A stretch of DNA of 64,000 bases from Paludibacteraceae bacterium (GCA_017551025.1 JAFZNG010000008.1:1-64000); one strand, 5' to 3'; counted from the first letter of the stretch, positions 37,196 to 46,200 are shown. The notes: generated by a model not told the origin, from the sequence alone. Made by a program: numbers and translations.

Positions 37196-37204
37196 GTAAT
37201 TTTG
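37173..37204 (+). promoter_or_regulatory. Bacteroidota-type promoter for tRNA-Gly and rnpB
   Basis: TTTG (37173-37176) followed by CATATGTG, a T-tract and TAATTTTG (37197-37204), 20 bases apart. Transcription should begin around 37211, about 11 bases before the tRNA. Confidence 0.85.
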
Positions 37205-37221
37205 CACGATTTTTCAAGTAT

Positions 37222-37295
37222 GCGGCATTAGCACATCGGTAGTGCATCGGCTTCCCAAGCCGAGGAGGCGGGTTCGATTCCCGTATGCCGCTCCA
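37222..37295 (+). tRNA. tRNA-Gly(CCC)
   Basis: A full cloverleaf can be drawn: acceptor GCGGCAT with ATGCCGC, D-stem GCAC with GTGC, anticodon stem TCGGC with GCCGA around TTCCCAA (anticodon CCC), T-arm GCGGG-TTCGATT-CCCGT, discriminator T and an encoded CCA. It reads GGG codons. It is the first product of the transcript that also carries rnpB. Confidence 0.95.
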
Positions 37296-37315
37296 CCGAA
37301 AATCGGGACCGCAAA

Positions 37316-37641
37316 CAGTCAGTAGGTCAGCTTATCGCAATGCGGAGGAAGAAAGAGGCTTGCCTCTTAATCCCCCGGATTGAGGAAAGTCCGGGCAGCA
37401 CAGAGCACCACAGCGGTTAACGGCCGTCAGGCAGCAATGTTTGGTCACTGCTACAGAGACGAGTGAGGTGAAACGAGCATACTGTGGGCTGAAATTCCAA
37501 GTAAACCGGCGACTGAGCGTTGCTCGCGCGAGCCGGAGGGTAGGAAGAGACAGAAGAGGCCAGTAATGGTTTTCTCAAGATTAATGATAAGCACCGACCT
37601 CAGGGTCGGCACAGAACCCGGCTTATCGACCTGCTGATTGG
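37316..37641 (+). ncRNA. rnpB: RNase P RNA (class A)
   Basis: The catalytic RNA of RNase P, which trims tRNA 5' ends. The most conserved blocks are present: GAGGAAAGTCCGGGC (37382-37396) and ACAGAACCCGGCTTA (from 37611), which build helix P4 and its surroundings. The 5' end (AGTCAGTAGGTC) pairs with the 3' end (GACCTGCTGATT) as P1. Pairing continues outside with AATCGGGACC (37301-37310) and GGTTCCGATT (37640-37649). Length is about 326 bases; the ends are approximate. Confidence 0.93.
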
Positions 37642-37647
37642 TTCCGA

Positions 37648-37677
37648 TTTAATCCGATATTATCCGATATTATCGGA
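37648..37677. repeat. ATCCGATATTATCCG micro-repeat (family D) after rnpB
   Basis: Tandem ATCCGATATT units end in a short palindrome (TCCGATA-T-TATCGGA, 37663-37677). Related CCGAATAATCCGAGTAAT units occur at 39036-39068 and 40949-40992. Confidence 0.6.
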
Positions 37678-37695
37678 AAGAAAAACAACTGAACG

Positions 37696-39045
37696 ATGGG
37701 CGCGATCAATTTAAGGAAGATCAATAATTTTCTTCGCTACGATATATGGCGGTTCACGACTGCCGAACTGAGGTCGCGCCGTATGCGTATCTTGCTGCAG
37801 ATGATTCGTACGGTGCTGCTCATGGTGCGCGGATTTACGAACAAGAGTCTGGGCGACAAAGCCAAGAGTCTCACCTACTCGCTTATCTTCACCATCATAC
37901 CGATTCTCGCCATGGTGCTGGCCGTAGCCAAGGGCTTCGGCGTACAGGATATCATAGAGCGGCAGTTGAACAGTTCGTTTCTGGGCGAGACCAATATCGT
38001 ACCGGTAATCATGGAGATGGTGCAACGCTACCTGGACACCGCCCAAGGCGGCGTATTCATCGGTATCGGTATATTGATCCTGCTATGGGCGGTATATTCG
38101 TTCTTCTCGAGCGTAGAGAGCACGTTCAATCAGATATGGAACGTACAGAAGTCGCGTTCCGTCATCCGGCAGGCCGTCACGTATATCGCTATCCTGTTCC
38201 TCATCCCGATACTAATCATCGTCAGTTCGGGACTCACCATCTTTATCCAGCAGGCGCTGAGCACACTCCATGACGGTCAGGTGACCGCCATGCACCAGTC
38301 GCTCCATACAGGCGGCATCCGGATGCTGCAGTTCGTGGTATGCTGGGCCTTGTTTACGGTCATGTATATCGCCATCCCGAATACCAAGGTACGGCTGCTC
38401 TCGGCATTGATACCGGGTGTACTGATGGGTACGCTGTTTCAGTTGCTGCAGATGCTGTCGGTCTATATCATCGTCTTTCTGGGACGCACGAGCATCGTGT
38501 ACGGTGCGTTTGCGTCGGTGCCGATACTGCTGACCTGGTTGCAGTGGACGTGTCTGCTGATCATACTGGGTGCGGAGATGTCGTTCGCCATCCAGAACAA
38601 CGAGCAATTTGAATACGAGCACGACCTGGAGAAGATGTCGCGCCGCTATAAGGACTGCATCACGCTCTATTTGCTGGCGCATATCATCGAGCGCTTCGAG
38701 ACGGAGCAGCCACCGTTGACGGCGCACGAACTCGCCGCCCCTGACCGACTGCCGCTACGACTGGTCAACCAGTTGCTATCGAGATTGGTGGAGACGGGAC
38801 TCATCTGCGAGATACGCAGCGACGAGGACCAGGAACGCCGTTACCAACCCGCCACCGATACCCACCGCATGACCGTAGGTATGGTCATGAGTCGTATCGA
38901 TCGGCAGGGCACCGAAGAATTCCTATCGGGCACAAGCAAGGAGATGAAGCAGTTCTGGGGACGGTTTACGAAGATGCGGGAGCAACAAGCGAAGGCGGAG
39001 CAAACGCCGGTCGGGGAACTGAAAGCTTCGGAGCAATCCGAATAA
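37696..39045 (+). CDS. YihY/virulence factor BrkB family membrane protein
   Basis: This 449-residue inner-membrane protein belongs to the family once mislabelled ribonuclease BN. The family core is visible: LGDKAKSLTYSLIFTIIPILAMVLAVAKGF near residue 55, six hydrophobic spans to about 310, and PNTKVRLLSALIPGVLMGTLF. The cytosolic C-terminal part (about 320-449) looks like a winged-helix domain (LPLRLVNQLLSRLVETGLI), as in longer family members. The function of the family is not settled. The stop codon lies in a CCGAATAATCC micro-repeat, which also encodes the last Gln-Ser-Glu. Confidence 0.88.
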   Translation: MGAINLRKINNFLRYDIWRFTTAELRSRRMRILLQMIRTVLLMVRGFTNKSLGDKAKSLTYSLIFTIIPILAMVLAVAKGFGVQDIIERQLNSSFLGETNIVPVIMEMVQRYLDTAQGGVFIGIGILILLWAVYSFFSSVESTFNQIWNVQKSRSVIRQAVTYIAILFLIPILIIVSSGLTIFIQQALSTLHDGQVTAMHQSLHTGGIRMLQFVVCWALFTVMYIAIPNTKVRLLSALIPGVLMGTLFQLLQMLSVYIIVFLGRTSIVYGAFASVPILLTWLQWTCLLIILGAEMSFAIQNNEQFEYEHDLEKMSRRYKDCITLYLLAHIIERFETEQPPLTAHELAAPDRLPLRLVNQLLSRLVETGLICEIRSDEDQERRYQPATDTHRMTVGMVMSRIDRQGTEEFLSGTSKEMKQFWGRFTKMREQQAKAEQTPVGELKASEQSE

Positions 39046-39068
39046 TCCGAGTAATCCGAGTAATCTGA
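39036..39068. repeat. CCGAATAATCCGAGTAATC micro-repeat (family D)
   Basis: Three to four tandem units overlap the yihY-type stop codon and run into an AATTAAAAATT unit (39071-39094). Confidence 0.7.
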
Positions 39069-39098
39069 TAAAAATTAAAAATTACGAATTATATTATC

Positions 39099-40949
39099 AT
39101 GAAAAGACTATTCTTTCTGATTGCCCTCGCGGCAACGATGACGCTGGGCGCCGAGGCTGCGCCGCAGATCCAACGAGCAGAACCGCTCAACTGGTGGGTA
39201 GGCATGCATACGCCGCTCACGCTGATGCTCCAGGGTGAAGACCTGGCGGATGCACAGGTGACGATCCAACTGCTGCAGAAGGGTACCCCCGTCAAGGGCA
39301 AAGCCAAAGGACTGGTACTCACCGCCCAGCACAATGCCGAGAGCAAGAATTACCTCTTCCTGGACCTGAAGGTAAAGCAGGCCGGCAACTACCGCATCAC
39401 GCTGACCAAAAACGGTAAGCAGGCCTCGTGGGACTACGCGATTCTCAACCGCCGCAACACCGCAGCACGGGAGTCGTTCTCGAGCAAGGACGTGATCTAT
39501 CTCATCATGTCGGACCGCTTTGTAGACGGCGACGAGAGCAACAACGACACGCCTTATACCCGTGAGAAATCCGACAAACAGAACGTACACGGCCGTTTCG
39601 GTGGTGACATCGAGGGTATCCGCCAGCAACTGGACCATATCCAGAAACTGGGTGCGACGGCTATCTGGCCGACGCCGATGCTGGGTGACGACGAAGAGGC
39701 ATGGAGTTATCACGGCTACGCATGCTCGGACTATTATCATATCGACCCGCGCTACGGATCGAACGAGATGTATCAGGAACTTGTGATGGAGATGCACGCA
39801 CGCGGGATGAAGATGATCATGGACATGGTGCCCAACCACTGCGGTGCGGCACACTGGTGGATGAAAGACCTGCCCTACCAGGACTGGATCAACCAGTTCC
39901 CGGATTTCACCAACACCTGTAATGCCTTCTCCGCCAACTATGACATCAACGCTTCGCAGTATGACCGCAAGTTGTCCAACCGCGGATGGTTTGACCGTCC
40001 GATGCCGGATATGAACCTGGAGAACAAGGACCTGTTGAAGTACTTCCAGCAGTGGGCTATCTGGTGGATCGAGTATGCACAACTGGACGGTCTTCGCGTA
40101 GATACCTATCCGTATATCGAGAAGCAACCCGCCGCCGACTGGCTCAAGGCCATCCGCGACGAGTATCCATGGATCAATATCGTAGGCGAGTGCTGGACCC
40201 GTCCGGCATCGAATGTAGCCTACTGGCAGTCGGGTGCACTCAACTACGACGGTTTTGACAGCCATCTGCCTACCGTCATGGACTTCCCCGTAGAGGAAGC
40301 TATCCGCCAGGCACTGGAGAACGACGGCAATTACTGGGGTGGCGGCATGACCAAGGTGTACGACGCCGTAGCCAGCGACTACCTCTATGCCGACGTAAAT
40401 AAGCTGCTGCTCTTCCTGGGTAACCACGACATGGACCGCATCGCCGATGTAGTCAAAGACGGTGACCTGCGACGCGTGAAACTGGCTAACGTACTGCTGG
40501 CAACGATGCGTGGTATCCCGCAGATCTTCTACGGCGACGAGTACGGCCTGAAGAGTTCGGACCGCAGTCTGGGTCACTCCACGCTACGTATGCCGCTGCC
40601 GCTCGGCAAGGAAGTGACGAAGGAGATGCAGGATATGTACGAGTTCCAGAGCCAACTGTTCCAGTTCCGCAAAGAAGAACCCGTCATCCATACCGGCCGC
40701 ACGATGCACTTCATCACGCGCGACAACACCTACGCCTATTTCCGCTACAACGACGAGTGCGCCATCTTCGTCTATATCAACGCATCGGAGAATACGCGTT
40801 TCATCCCGGTAGATCATTACGAGGAGATCCTGTCGAAGTACCAACCTGAGGGCGACGACCTGCTGAGCGGAGAGCACTATAAACTCGACCGCGAGATGCC
40901 GATCGAGGTGGCACCGCTGACGGCACTGGTGATAAAATTAAAAAAATAA
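39099..40949 (+). CDS. GH13 alpha-amylase family enzyme, neopullulanase/SusA-like, secreted
   Basis: This 616-residue glycosidase has a signal peptide (ends LGAEA). An N-terminal beta domain (about 22-115) is of the kind found in cyclomaltodextrinases and neopullulanases. The catalytic barrel follows: DVIYLIMSDRFVDGD, MDMVPNHCG, the nucleophile Asp in DGLRVDTY near 335, the acid/base Glu in VGECWTR near 364 and LGNHDMDRI near 444. A C-terminal beta domain ends in Leu-Lys-Lys. It is expected to cut alpha-1,4-glucans to maltose or panose in the periplasm. No SusCD pair is adjacent; the PUL at 54-63 kb is separate. Confidence 0.93.
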   Translation: MKRLFFLIALAATMTLGAEAAPQIQRAEPLNWWVGMHTPLTLMLQGEDLADAQVTIQLLQKGTPVKGKAKGLVLTAQHNAESKNYLFLDLKVKQAGNYRITLTKNGKQASWDYAILNRRNTAARESFSSKDVIYLIMSDRFVDGDESNNDTPYTREKSDKQNVHGRFGGDIEGIRQQLDHIQKLGATAIWPTPMLGDDEEAWSYHGYACSDYYHIDPRYGSNEMYQELVMEMHARGMKMIMDMVPNHCGAAHWWMKDLPYQDWINQFPDFTNTCNAFSANYDINASQYDRKLSNRGWFDRPMPDMNLENKDLLKYFQQWAIWWIEYAQLDGLRVDTYPYIEKQPAADWLKAIRDEYPWINIVGECWTRPASNVAYWQSGALNYDGFDSHLPTVMDFPVEEAIRQALENDGNYWGGGMTKVYDAVASDYLYADVNKLLLFLGNHDMDRIADVVKDGDLRRVKLANVLLATMRGIPQIFYGDEYGLKSSDRSLGHSTLRMPLPLGKEVTKEMQDMYEFQSQLFQFRKEEPVIHTGRTMHFITRDNTYAYFRYNDECAIFVYINASENTRFIPVDHYEEILSKYQPEGDDLLSGEHYKLDREMPIEVAPLTALVIKLKK

Positions 40950-40992
40950 ATCGGAATAATCGGAATAATCGGAGTAATCTGAGTAATATGAT
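40949..40992. repeat. TCGGAATAATCGGAGTAATC micro-repeat (family D)
   Basis: Four tandem units fill the gap between the amylase and the lipoprotein gene; the last runs into the ATG at 40988. Confidence 0.7.
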
Positions 40993-41797
40993 AAGAATGA
41001 GACATAAACTATTGTTTATCATAGCAGCCTTGGGGCTGATGACGGCCTGCGGGTCGCAGGGCGACTCACCTGTCACGATGGTGAGCCATACCTATACGCT
41101 CCATACCCAGGACACGCTCAACCCGCTGACGGTGCTGTATATGAACTTCAAGGTAGAGTGGCCGTGCCGCGAAGACTCGGCCGTAGAAGCCATCCGCAGG
41201 GACGTAACGGCACGATTGTTTGGTGTAGATGCCGTAGACCGCACGATCGAAGAGGCCATGCTACTCTACTCCGACACTCTGCGTCGTCAGTATCGCGAGG
41301 AGTTTGCGATCGACGAGTCGGTGGATCCCGAGGAAGGAGACTACGGCAAGATCTACCACGACATGGTGCTCTCGATCGACGATCCGTGTGAGTGTTTCCT
41401 GAACTTCGAGATGTACGAAGAGGAGAGCAACAGTTTTGCCCCCCACGGTACGCACGAGACGTATTATTACTGCTACGACCGTCGTTCGGGCGAATGGATT
41501 ACCGAGGATAAACTCTTCCAGGGTGACTACCAGCCGGTACTGACCAAACTCATCACCGAGGCCATCTGGCGGAGCTACCGCAGCCGTGGTGCTGTAGGCA
41601 GTCTGGAGCAGATCGGACTGGACGTAGAGCAGGCCGAACCCAACGGCAATTTCTATATCTCGGAGGACTGCATCACGTATTTCTATCAGGAGAACGAGAT
41701 AGGTTGCTACGCCGCCGGTCCGCAGACGGCTGTAGTGCAACTGGAAGACATGCGGGCATACTTACGCGACACAACCATCATTCATCATCATGAATAA
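40988..41797 (+). CDS. Lipoprotein with RsiV/DUF3298-like C-terminus
   Basis: This 269-residue protein has a lipoprotein signal with lipobox LMTACGS (Cys near residue 21). The C-terminal half has the pattern ISEDCITYFYQENEIGCYAAGP followed by a VQLEDMRAYL strand-helix. That resembles DUF3298/RsiV-type domains, where such a segment closes the fold. Its partner and role are unknown; family assignment is by eye. A later Met (MRHKLLFI, codon 4) could be the start. The 3' end overlaps the next gene by 8 bases. Confidence 0.7.
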   Translation: MIRMRHKLLFIIAALGLMTACGSQGDSPVTMVSHTYTLHTQDTLNPLTVLYMNFKVEWPCREDSAVEAIRRDVTARLFGVDAVDRTIEEAMLLYSDTLRRQYREEFAIDESVDPEEGDYGKIYHDMVLSIDDPCECFLNFEMYEEESNSFAPHGTHETYYYCYDRRSGEWITEDKLFQGDYQPVLTKLITEAIWRSYRSRGAVGSLEQIGLDVEQAEPNGNFYISEDCITYFYQENEIGCYAAGPQTAVVQLEDMRAYLRDTTIIHHHE

Positions 41798-42137
41798 TAC
41801 ATTGGAAATGAGCCTCATGGACGCTGAGGAGCGTCAGATGGTAGAGTATATCTGGGACCTGATCCCAGAGGAAGACCGAAAGGGTATGTCGGAGGATGAC
41901 GTACTGCTGGTGCTGGACCTGGTGGACGACTACCTGGAAGCGAAAGGTCTGCTGGTCTATCACGGCGAGGAAGCCGAGTACCTGGACGGCGATATTGACG
42001 AGACCGACCAACTCATCTATATCAACGATGCGGTCAAGAAAAGCGGCCGCGGGTTGACGAGCCTGCAGATCCAGCTGATCCTGGATGGCGAGTTGCAGTA
42101 CGGCATCGAGCAAGGCTATTACGAAGAAGAAGATTAA
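41790..42137 (+). CDS. Small acidic protein of unknown function
   Basis: The 115-residue protein is strongly acidic and mostly helical, with EERQMVEYIWDLIPEED near the start. A central DDVLLVLDLVDDYLEAKGL and a C-terminal LTSLQIQLILDGELQYGIEQGY follow. There is no signal peptide or membrane span. The ATG overlaps the end of the lipoprotein gene by 8 bases and the stop lies 4 bases before cdsA. I do not recognise the family; a role in a protein complex is only a guess. Confidence 0.75.
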   Translation: MNNTLEMSLMDAEERQMVEYIWDLIPEEDRKGMSEDDVLLVLDLVDDYLEAKGLLVYHGEEAEYLDGDIDETDQLIYINDAVKKSGRGLTSLQIQLILDGELQYGIEQGYYEEED

Positions 42138-42141
42138 GATT

Positions 42142-42981
42142 ATGGCACTGAATAACTTTACCCAACGCACCTTGAGCGGTGCGGTATACGTAGCTGTGAT
42201 TGTCGGCAGTATATTATGGCAAGAGGCAGCTTTCTTTGGTATCGCTACGATACTTGCCATACTGGCAGTACGTGAGTTCAACCGCCTGACGCATCCCCGC
42301 TGTCCGCAGGACCTACCCGGCGAAATAGGTGCCCTGCTACTATGCTTCGCCGTAGAGGGAGCGCTCTTGCTAGGCATGCCGCCCTTCAACTATTTCACGG
42401 CCGCTTATGCCGTCGTGATGATGGCCGCTATCATCCTACAGCTCTGGGAAAAAGAGGCGAATCCGATTATCGCATGGGGCAACCTACTAATAGGACAAGT
42501 GCTATTTGCTCTCCCCTTTGCACTGATGAACATACTAAATCATATCAGCGGCTACCTGCTGCTGGCCGTCTTCGTGCTGATCTGGGTCAACGACTCGGGT
42601 GCGTACTGCGTAGGCGTACTGACCGCCAAGCGTAAGAATGGTAATCATAAGATGTTCCCGCGCGTAAGTCCTAAGAAGAGTTGGGAAGGCCTCATCGGGG
42701 GCATCGTACTGGCTATGGGTGTCGGTGCGTTGCTCGCTTACTTCGGATGGTTCGACGCAGTGCATACCATGCTGAACAAGTATGTGTTGGGCGTACTGTT
42801 TGCACTCATGGTAGCTGTCTTTGGTACCTTGGGTGACCTAGTGGAGAGCCTACTTAAGCGCACCATCGGTGTGAAGGACTCCGGACGATTCCTGCCCGGG
42901 CACGGCGGCGTACTGGACCGCTTCGACTCGATCCTACTGGCTGTGCCGGCCGTATTAGTATTCGTATTATTGCTGAGCTGA
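42142..42981 (+). CDS. cdsA: Phosphatidate cytidylyltransferase
   Basis: CdsA makes CDP-diacylglycerol from phosphatidate and CTP at the inner membrane, the branch point of phospholipid synthesis. The 279-residue protein has eight or so hydrophobic spans. The family signature is near the C-terminus (GVKDSGRFLPGHGGVLDRFDS), with FPRVSPKKSWEGLIGG before it. The ATG at 42142 (MALNNFTQRT) is chosen; the frame is open upstream but overlaps the preceding gene. The next gene starts 2 bases after the stop. Confidence 0.96.
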   Translation: MALNNFTQRTLSGAVYVAVIVGSILWQEAAFFGIATILAILAVREFNRLTHPRCPQDLPGEIGALLLCFAVEGALLLGMPPFNYFTAAYAVVMMAAIILQLWEKEANPIIAWGNLLIGQVLFALPFALMNILNHISGYLLLAVFVLIWVNDSGAYCVGVLTAKRKNGNHKMFPRVSPKKSWEGLIGGIVLAMGVGALLAYFGWFDAVHTMLNKYVLGVLFALMVAVFGTLGDLVESLLKRTIGVKDSGRFLPGHGGVLDRFDSILLAVPAVLVFVLLLS

Positions 42982-42983
42982 TT

Positions 42984-43817
42984 ATGGAATTCGGGCTTCG
43001 CATAGCACATCGCCTGGTAGACTGGTTGCTGTATCCGCTGCTCTACTACGTAGTACGCTACCGCCGTAAACTGGTGCGCAGCAACCTACGCAGCTGTTTC
43101 CCGGACCGCTCTGAGAAGCAACTGCTCACGATCGAGCGCCGCTTCTACCGCCAGTTCTGCGACACGATCGTAGAGGCCGTGTGCGGGTACTGGATGGACG
43201 ATGAGACGATGCGTCGGCATGTTGTCTTTCGCAACACCGAGGAAGCCAACCGACTGATTGACGCGGCCGGAGGCGGTATCTTCATGCTGGCGCATTACGG
43301 CAACTGGGAGTGGATGGCGAGTATCCAGCAATGGCTATCGCCGGGCGTGACGGAACTGAACGTCTATCGCCGGCTCAAGAACAAGACAGCCGACCGAATG
43401 ATGCTGGCGCTGCGCCGCAAACGCGGTGGGGTGTGCGTAGAGAAGCAGCGTATCCTACGCGAGATGGTGCGTTACCGTGCGGAGAAACGCCCCGTAACGG
43501 TAGGTCTGCTCTCAGACCAGAAACCCCGTCCGGAGGTGACGCGTACTTGGGTGCGCTTCCTCCATCAGGAGACCGGCTTTTTGGACGGTGGTGAGGTGCT
43601 GAGCAAGAAATTCGGTTATCCGGTCATCTACCTCTATATCCGCCGCTTGCGTCGCGGTTACTACGAGGTGGACCTGCGCACGATAGCCGCCGAACCCCAG
43701 CAAACCCAAGAGGGCGAGATCACGCGCAAGTATGCCGCCCTACTGGAACGGAATATACTGGAGCAACCGGAGTTGTGGTTGTGGACACATAATCGTTTCC
43801 GTTGGAAACGGAATTAA
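42984..43817 (+). CDS. Lipid A biosynthesis-type acyltransferase (LpxL/HtrB family)
   Basis: Members add a secondary acyl chain to lipid A or act on related lipids at the inner membrane. The 277-residue protein has an N-terminal hydrophobic anchor (DWLLYPLLYYVV). The catalytic HX4E motif is in HYGNWEW near residue 100, with VGLLSDQKPR and a C-terminal ELWLWTHNRFRW. It is coupled to cdsA by a 2-base gap. The final Asn and stop are part of a family A repeat. Which acyl position or lipid it modifies is not known. Confidence 0.9.
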   Translation: MEFGLRIAHRLVDWLLYPLLYYVVRYRRKLVRSNLRSCFPDRSEKQLLTIERRFYRQFCDTIVEAVCGYWMDDETMRRHVVFRNTEEANRLIDAAGGGIFMLAHYGNWEWMASIQQWLSPGVTELNVYRRLKNKTADRMMLALRRKRGGVCVEKQRILREMVRYRAEKRPVTVGLLSDQKPRPEVTRTWVRFLHQETGFLDGGEVLSKKFGYPVIYLYIRRLRRGYYEVDLRTIAAEPQQTQEGEITRKYAALLERNILEQPELWLWTHNRFRWKRN

Positions 43818-43841
43818 AAATTAAAAATTCAAAATTCAAAG
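43815..43841. repeat. AATTAAAAATT spacer repeat (family A)
   Basis: Two exact units and two AATTCAAA variants fill the gap between the acyltransferase and the glycosyltransferase. Confidence 0.75.
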
Positions 43842-43842
43842 G

Positions 43843-44874
43843 ATGCGTTGTAGCGTAATTATATTAAACTGGAACGGATTGGAGATGCTGCGTCGGTACT
43901 TGCCGACAGTGGTAAAGGCTAATGGCGAAGGGCTAGAGGCGAAGGGCGAAGGGCTAGAGGCGAATGTTGAGATTGTTGTGGCGGATAACGGTTCGTCGGA
44001 CAACTCGGTGGACTATGTAAAGAAAGCGTTTCCTCAGGTGCGTATCATCCGTCTGCGGCATAACTACGGCTTTGCGGATGGTTACAACCGCGCGATCAAG
44101 CAGACCAAGCAGAGCGAGTATGTCGTGTTGCTCAACTCGGACGTACTGGTGACGGAAGGCTGGCTCGATCCGCTACTCGACTACATGGACGCGCATCCGG
44201 ATGTAGCCGCCGTACAACCTAAGATACGCGCCATGCTCGACCGCGAGCGCTTTGAGCATGCGGGTGCTGCCGGCGGTTATCTGGACCGTCTGGGGTATCC
44301 CTTCTGCCGCGGCCGTATACTGGGTAGCGTAGAGGAAGACAAAGGACAGTACGACGAGACGGCCGATATCTTCTGGGCGAGCGGTGCGTGTATGGTCATC
44401 CGCCGCGAGGTATATGAGAAAGAGGGCGGACTGGATGCCGGTTTCTTTGCGCACATGGAGGAGATAGACCTTTGCTGGCGACTGAACTGCCGCGGCTACA
44501 GAGTAGTATGTGTGCCGGAGTCGGTAGTCTATCATCTGGGAGGCGGTTCGCTCCACTATGAGAGTCCGAGAAAGACCTATTTGAATTTCCGCAACAACCT
44601 GCTGATGATCTATAAGAACATGCCGGCCGGTCGATTGTGGCGCGTGCTGCTCTGGCGGTGGGTACTGGACTACGCTGCCATGGCGCATCTACTGCTGACG
44701 GGTAAGTTCCGCAACGCTTGGGCTATCGTTCGCGCACGCTTCAATTACCATCTGCTCAAGCGCCAATACAAAGCAAAGAGGCAGGAAAATATGGCGCGTG
44801 CCACAATTCCCTACCCCTCTACAATTTCCAGTCGCAGCATCCTATGGGATTACTATTTCCGCGGGGTACGATGA
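43843..44874 (+). CDS. Glycosyltransferase family 2
   Basis: This 343-residue GT-A enzyme resembles rhamnosyl- and galactofuranosyl-type transferases of cell-surface glycans. It has the N-terminal VIILNWNGLEMLRRYL, VADNGSSDNSVDYV, the DxD-like LLNSDVLV, DIFWASGACMVIRREVYE and GFFAHMEEIDLCWRL with the catalytic acid region. The C-terminal part has a weakly hydrophobic helix. Between the first strand-helix and the second strand is an insert (about residues 24-40, Ala-Asn-Gly-Glu-Gly-Leu-Glu-Ala repeated). It is encoded by tandem micro-repeats (43914-43966). Acceptor and donor are unknown. It ends 9 bases from the convergent gene cluster. Confidence 0.9.
   Translation: MRCSVIILNWNGLEMLRRYLPTVVKANGEGLEAKGEGLEANVEIVVADNGSSDNSVDYVKKAFPQVRIIRLRHNYGFADGYNRAIKQTKQSEYVVLLNSDVLVTEGWLDPLLDYMDAHPDVAAVQPKIRAMLDRERFEHAGAAGGYLDRLGYPFCRGRILGSVEEDKGQYDETADIFWASGACMVIRREVYEKEGGLDAGFFAHMEEIDLCWRLNCRGYRVVCVPESVVYHLGGGSLHYESPRKTYLNFRNNLLMIYKNMPAGRLWRVLLWRWVLDYAAMAHLLLTGKFRNAWAIVRARFNYHLLKRQYKAKRQENMARATIPYPSTISSRSILWDYYFRGVR
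43914..43966. repeat. GGCTAATGGCGAAGGGCTAGA micro-repeat (family B) inside the GT2 gene
   Basis: Three imperfect GGCGAAGGGCTAGA units are read in frame as a Gly/Glu/Ala/Leu linker in the glycosyltransferase. Similar units lie outside genes at 340-362. Confidence 0.7.
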
Positions 44875-44883
44875 GCGAAAGAC

Positions 44884-46200
44884 TTATTCGGTGATTTTCC
44901 GATACTTACCCTCGATAAGCAGCATACCCGGTAGGATTTCGCCTCCGGCAACTTTCTTGAAGGTCGTATAGGGCAAGGTAGCGCCGTCGGCTTGTTCGAG
45001 CACGGCGTTGTAGCGGTTGTCCCAGATCATGCCCTTGACGGCCTTGACGGTAGCGATATACTTATAGGTGGTTTTCTGGGTCTCAGGGTCGATGATACGT
45101 TGTACGACCTGGAATTTCGAACCGTCGGTAATACCCTCTTTCATGCCGATCTTAGCGGCATACCCTTCGATACGTCCGTTGTCGGAGGTGAGTACGGCAT
45201 AGACGGGAGTCTTCACCTTGAAGTCCTCGTACTGCTTAGCCAGCGCCACGATATTCTTATCCATCGAGCGGGCACAGATGGTTCGAACCAGTTCGGTGCG
45301 GGAATACTTACCTTTGAGTACCGATTTCTTGTCAAACTCGTATTCATGTGCCACGTACCGGAGGCGATAAGTGGTCTTGTCGTCCAGGAAAGCCTGTATC
45401 TTCTGCGGGTCGGGCCGGCCGGTATAGTGCTGCTGGTAGAAGATGGCGGCGATGGAGTCGTTCCACTCCAACTGATAGAGATAGGAGTGCGTCTTCACCT
45501 TAAAGCCCGTAAAGCTATCGGCTATCTGACCGGCGAGTTGGGCCGTCTGACGACCGGCATTACCGCCAGCAACTGCATCGAATACTGCGCCCAGCACGCT
45601 AAGCGTAGCCTTCGCAGCCGCAGCCTCCTGTTCGGCCGTCACGTAGGTGATGTCATTGACGAGCACGTAGGTATTCTGGATCAATTCCTCGCCGGCATCG
45701 CTGAGCATGATCAGTCCGCGTGTGGTCTTGAGCGCCAGGTCAACATCTACGTCCGAGGCGTTGTACTGTCCGCGGGTCTGGATAAGCGAGGTATTAAAGG
45801 TCGCGTCCTCGATGGTATTCCCTTGGAGGCCAAACCACTTGGCAACCATCTTCTTGCCGATCTCGTTGCGGTTGAGCAAGTCCTCGGTAAATCGGGCATT
45901 GCGTTGCAATTCCTGGGTGGTGAGGGCATGCCCGTAGGTCGCCTTATAGTAACCGTCAGCGCGGGATTGTACCCCACGAATGGTACTATTGTCAATGACG
46001 CGGATACCGATACTATGGTCGTCGTACTTATCGGGGATGGGTAGCGAATCGAAGGCTTTGTATATCTCGCCTCCGAACTCATCCTCGGGGTGATAGACGA
46101 GCATCATGACCAGCGCGTTACGCCGATAGGTACTGAGTTCTTGCGCAAGCATGCTCACCCCAAACAGGGCAAGCATGCTTATGATGACGAATCGTCTCAT
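44884..46200 (-). CDS. Secreted protein of unknown function, possible FlgT-like C-terminus
   Basis: This 438-residue protein has a signal peptide ending MLAQ. The first 300 residues do not match a family I know. A glycine/alanine-rich helix (ATLSVLGAVFDAVAGG) lies near 205. The C-terminal 110 residues have a beta-barrel-like pattern (GRIEGYAAKIGMKEGITDGSKFQVVQRI and, at the end, EILPGMLLIEG). This recalls the C-terminal domain of FlgT-type proteins. It is the last gene of a five-gene run, overlapping the previous gene by ATGA (46197-46200). An envelope-assembly role is an inference. Confidence 0.75.
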   Translation of the reverse strand: MRRFVIISMLALFGVSMLAQELSTYRRNALVMMLVYHPEDEFGGEIYKAFDSLPIPDKYDDHSIGIRVIDNSTIRGVQSRADGYYKATYGHALTTQELQRNARFTEDLLNRNEIGKKMVAKWFGLQGNTIEDATFNTSLIQTRGQYNASDVDVDLALKTTRGLIMLSDAGEELIQNTYVLVNDITYVTAEQEAAAAKATLSVLGAVFDAVAGGNAGRQTAQLAGQIADSFTGFKVKTHSYLYQLEWNDSIAAIFYQQHYTGRPDPQKIQAFLDDKTTYRLRYVAHEYEFDKKSVLKGKYSRTELVRTICARSMDKNIVALAKQYEDFKVKTPVYAVLTSDNGRIEGYAAKIGMKEGITDGSKFQVVQRIIDPETQKTTYKYIATVKAVKGMIWDNRYNAVLEQADGATLPYTTFKKVAGGEILPGMLLIEGKYRKITE

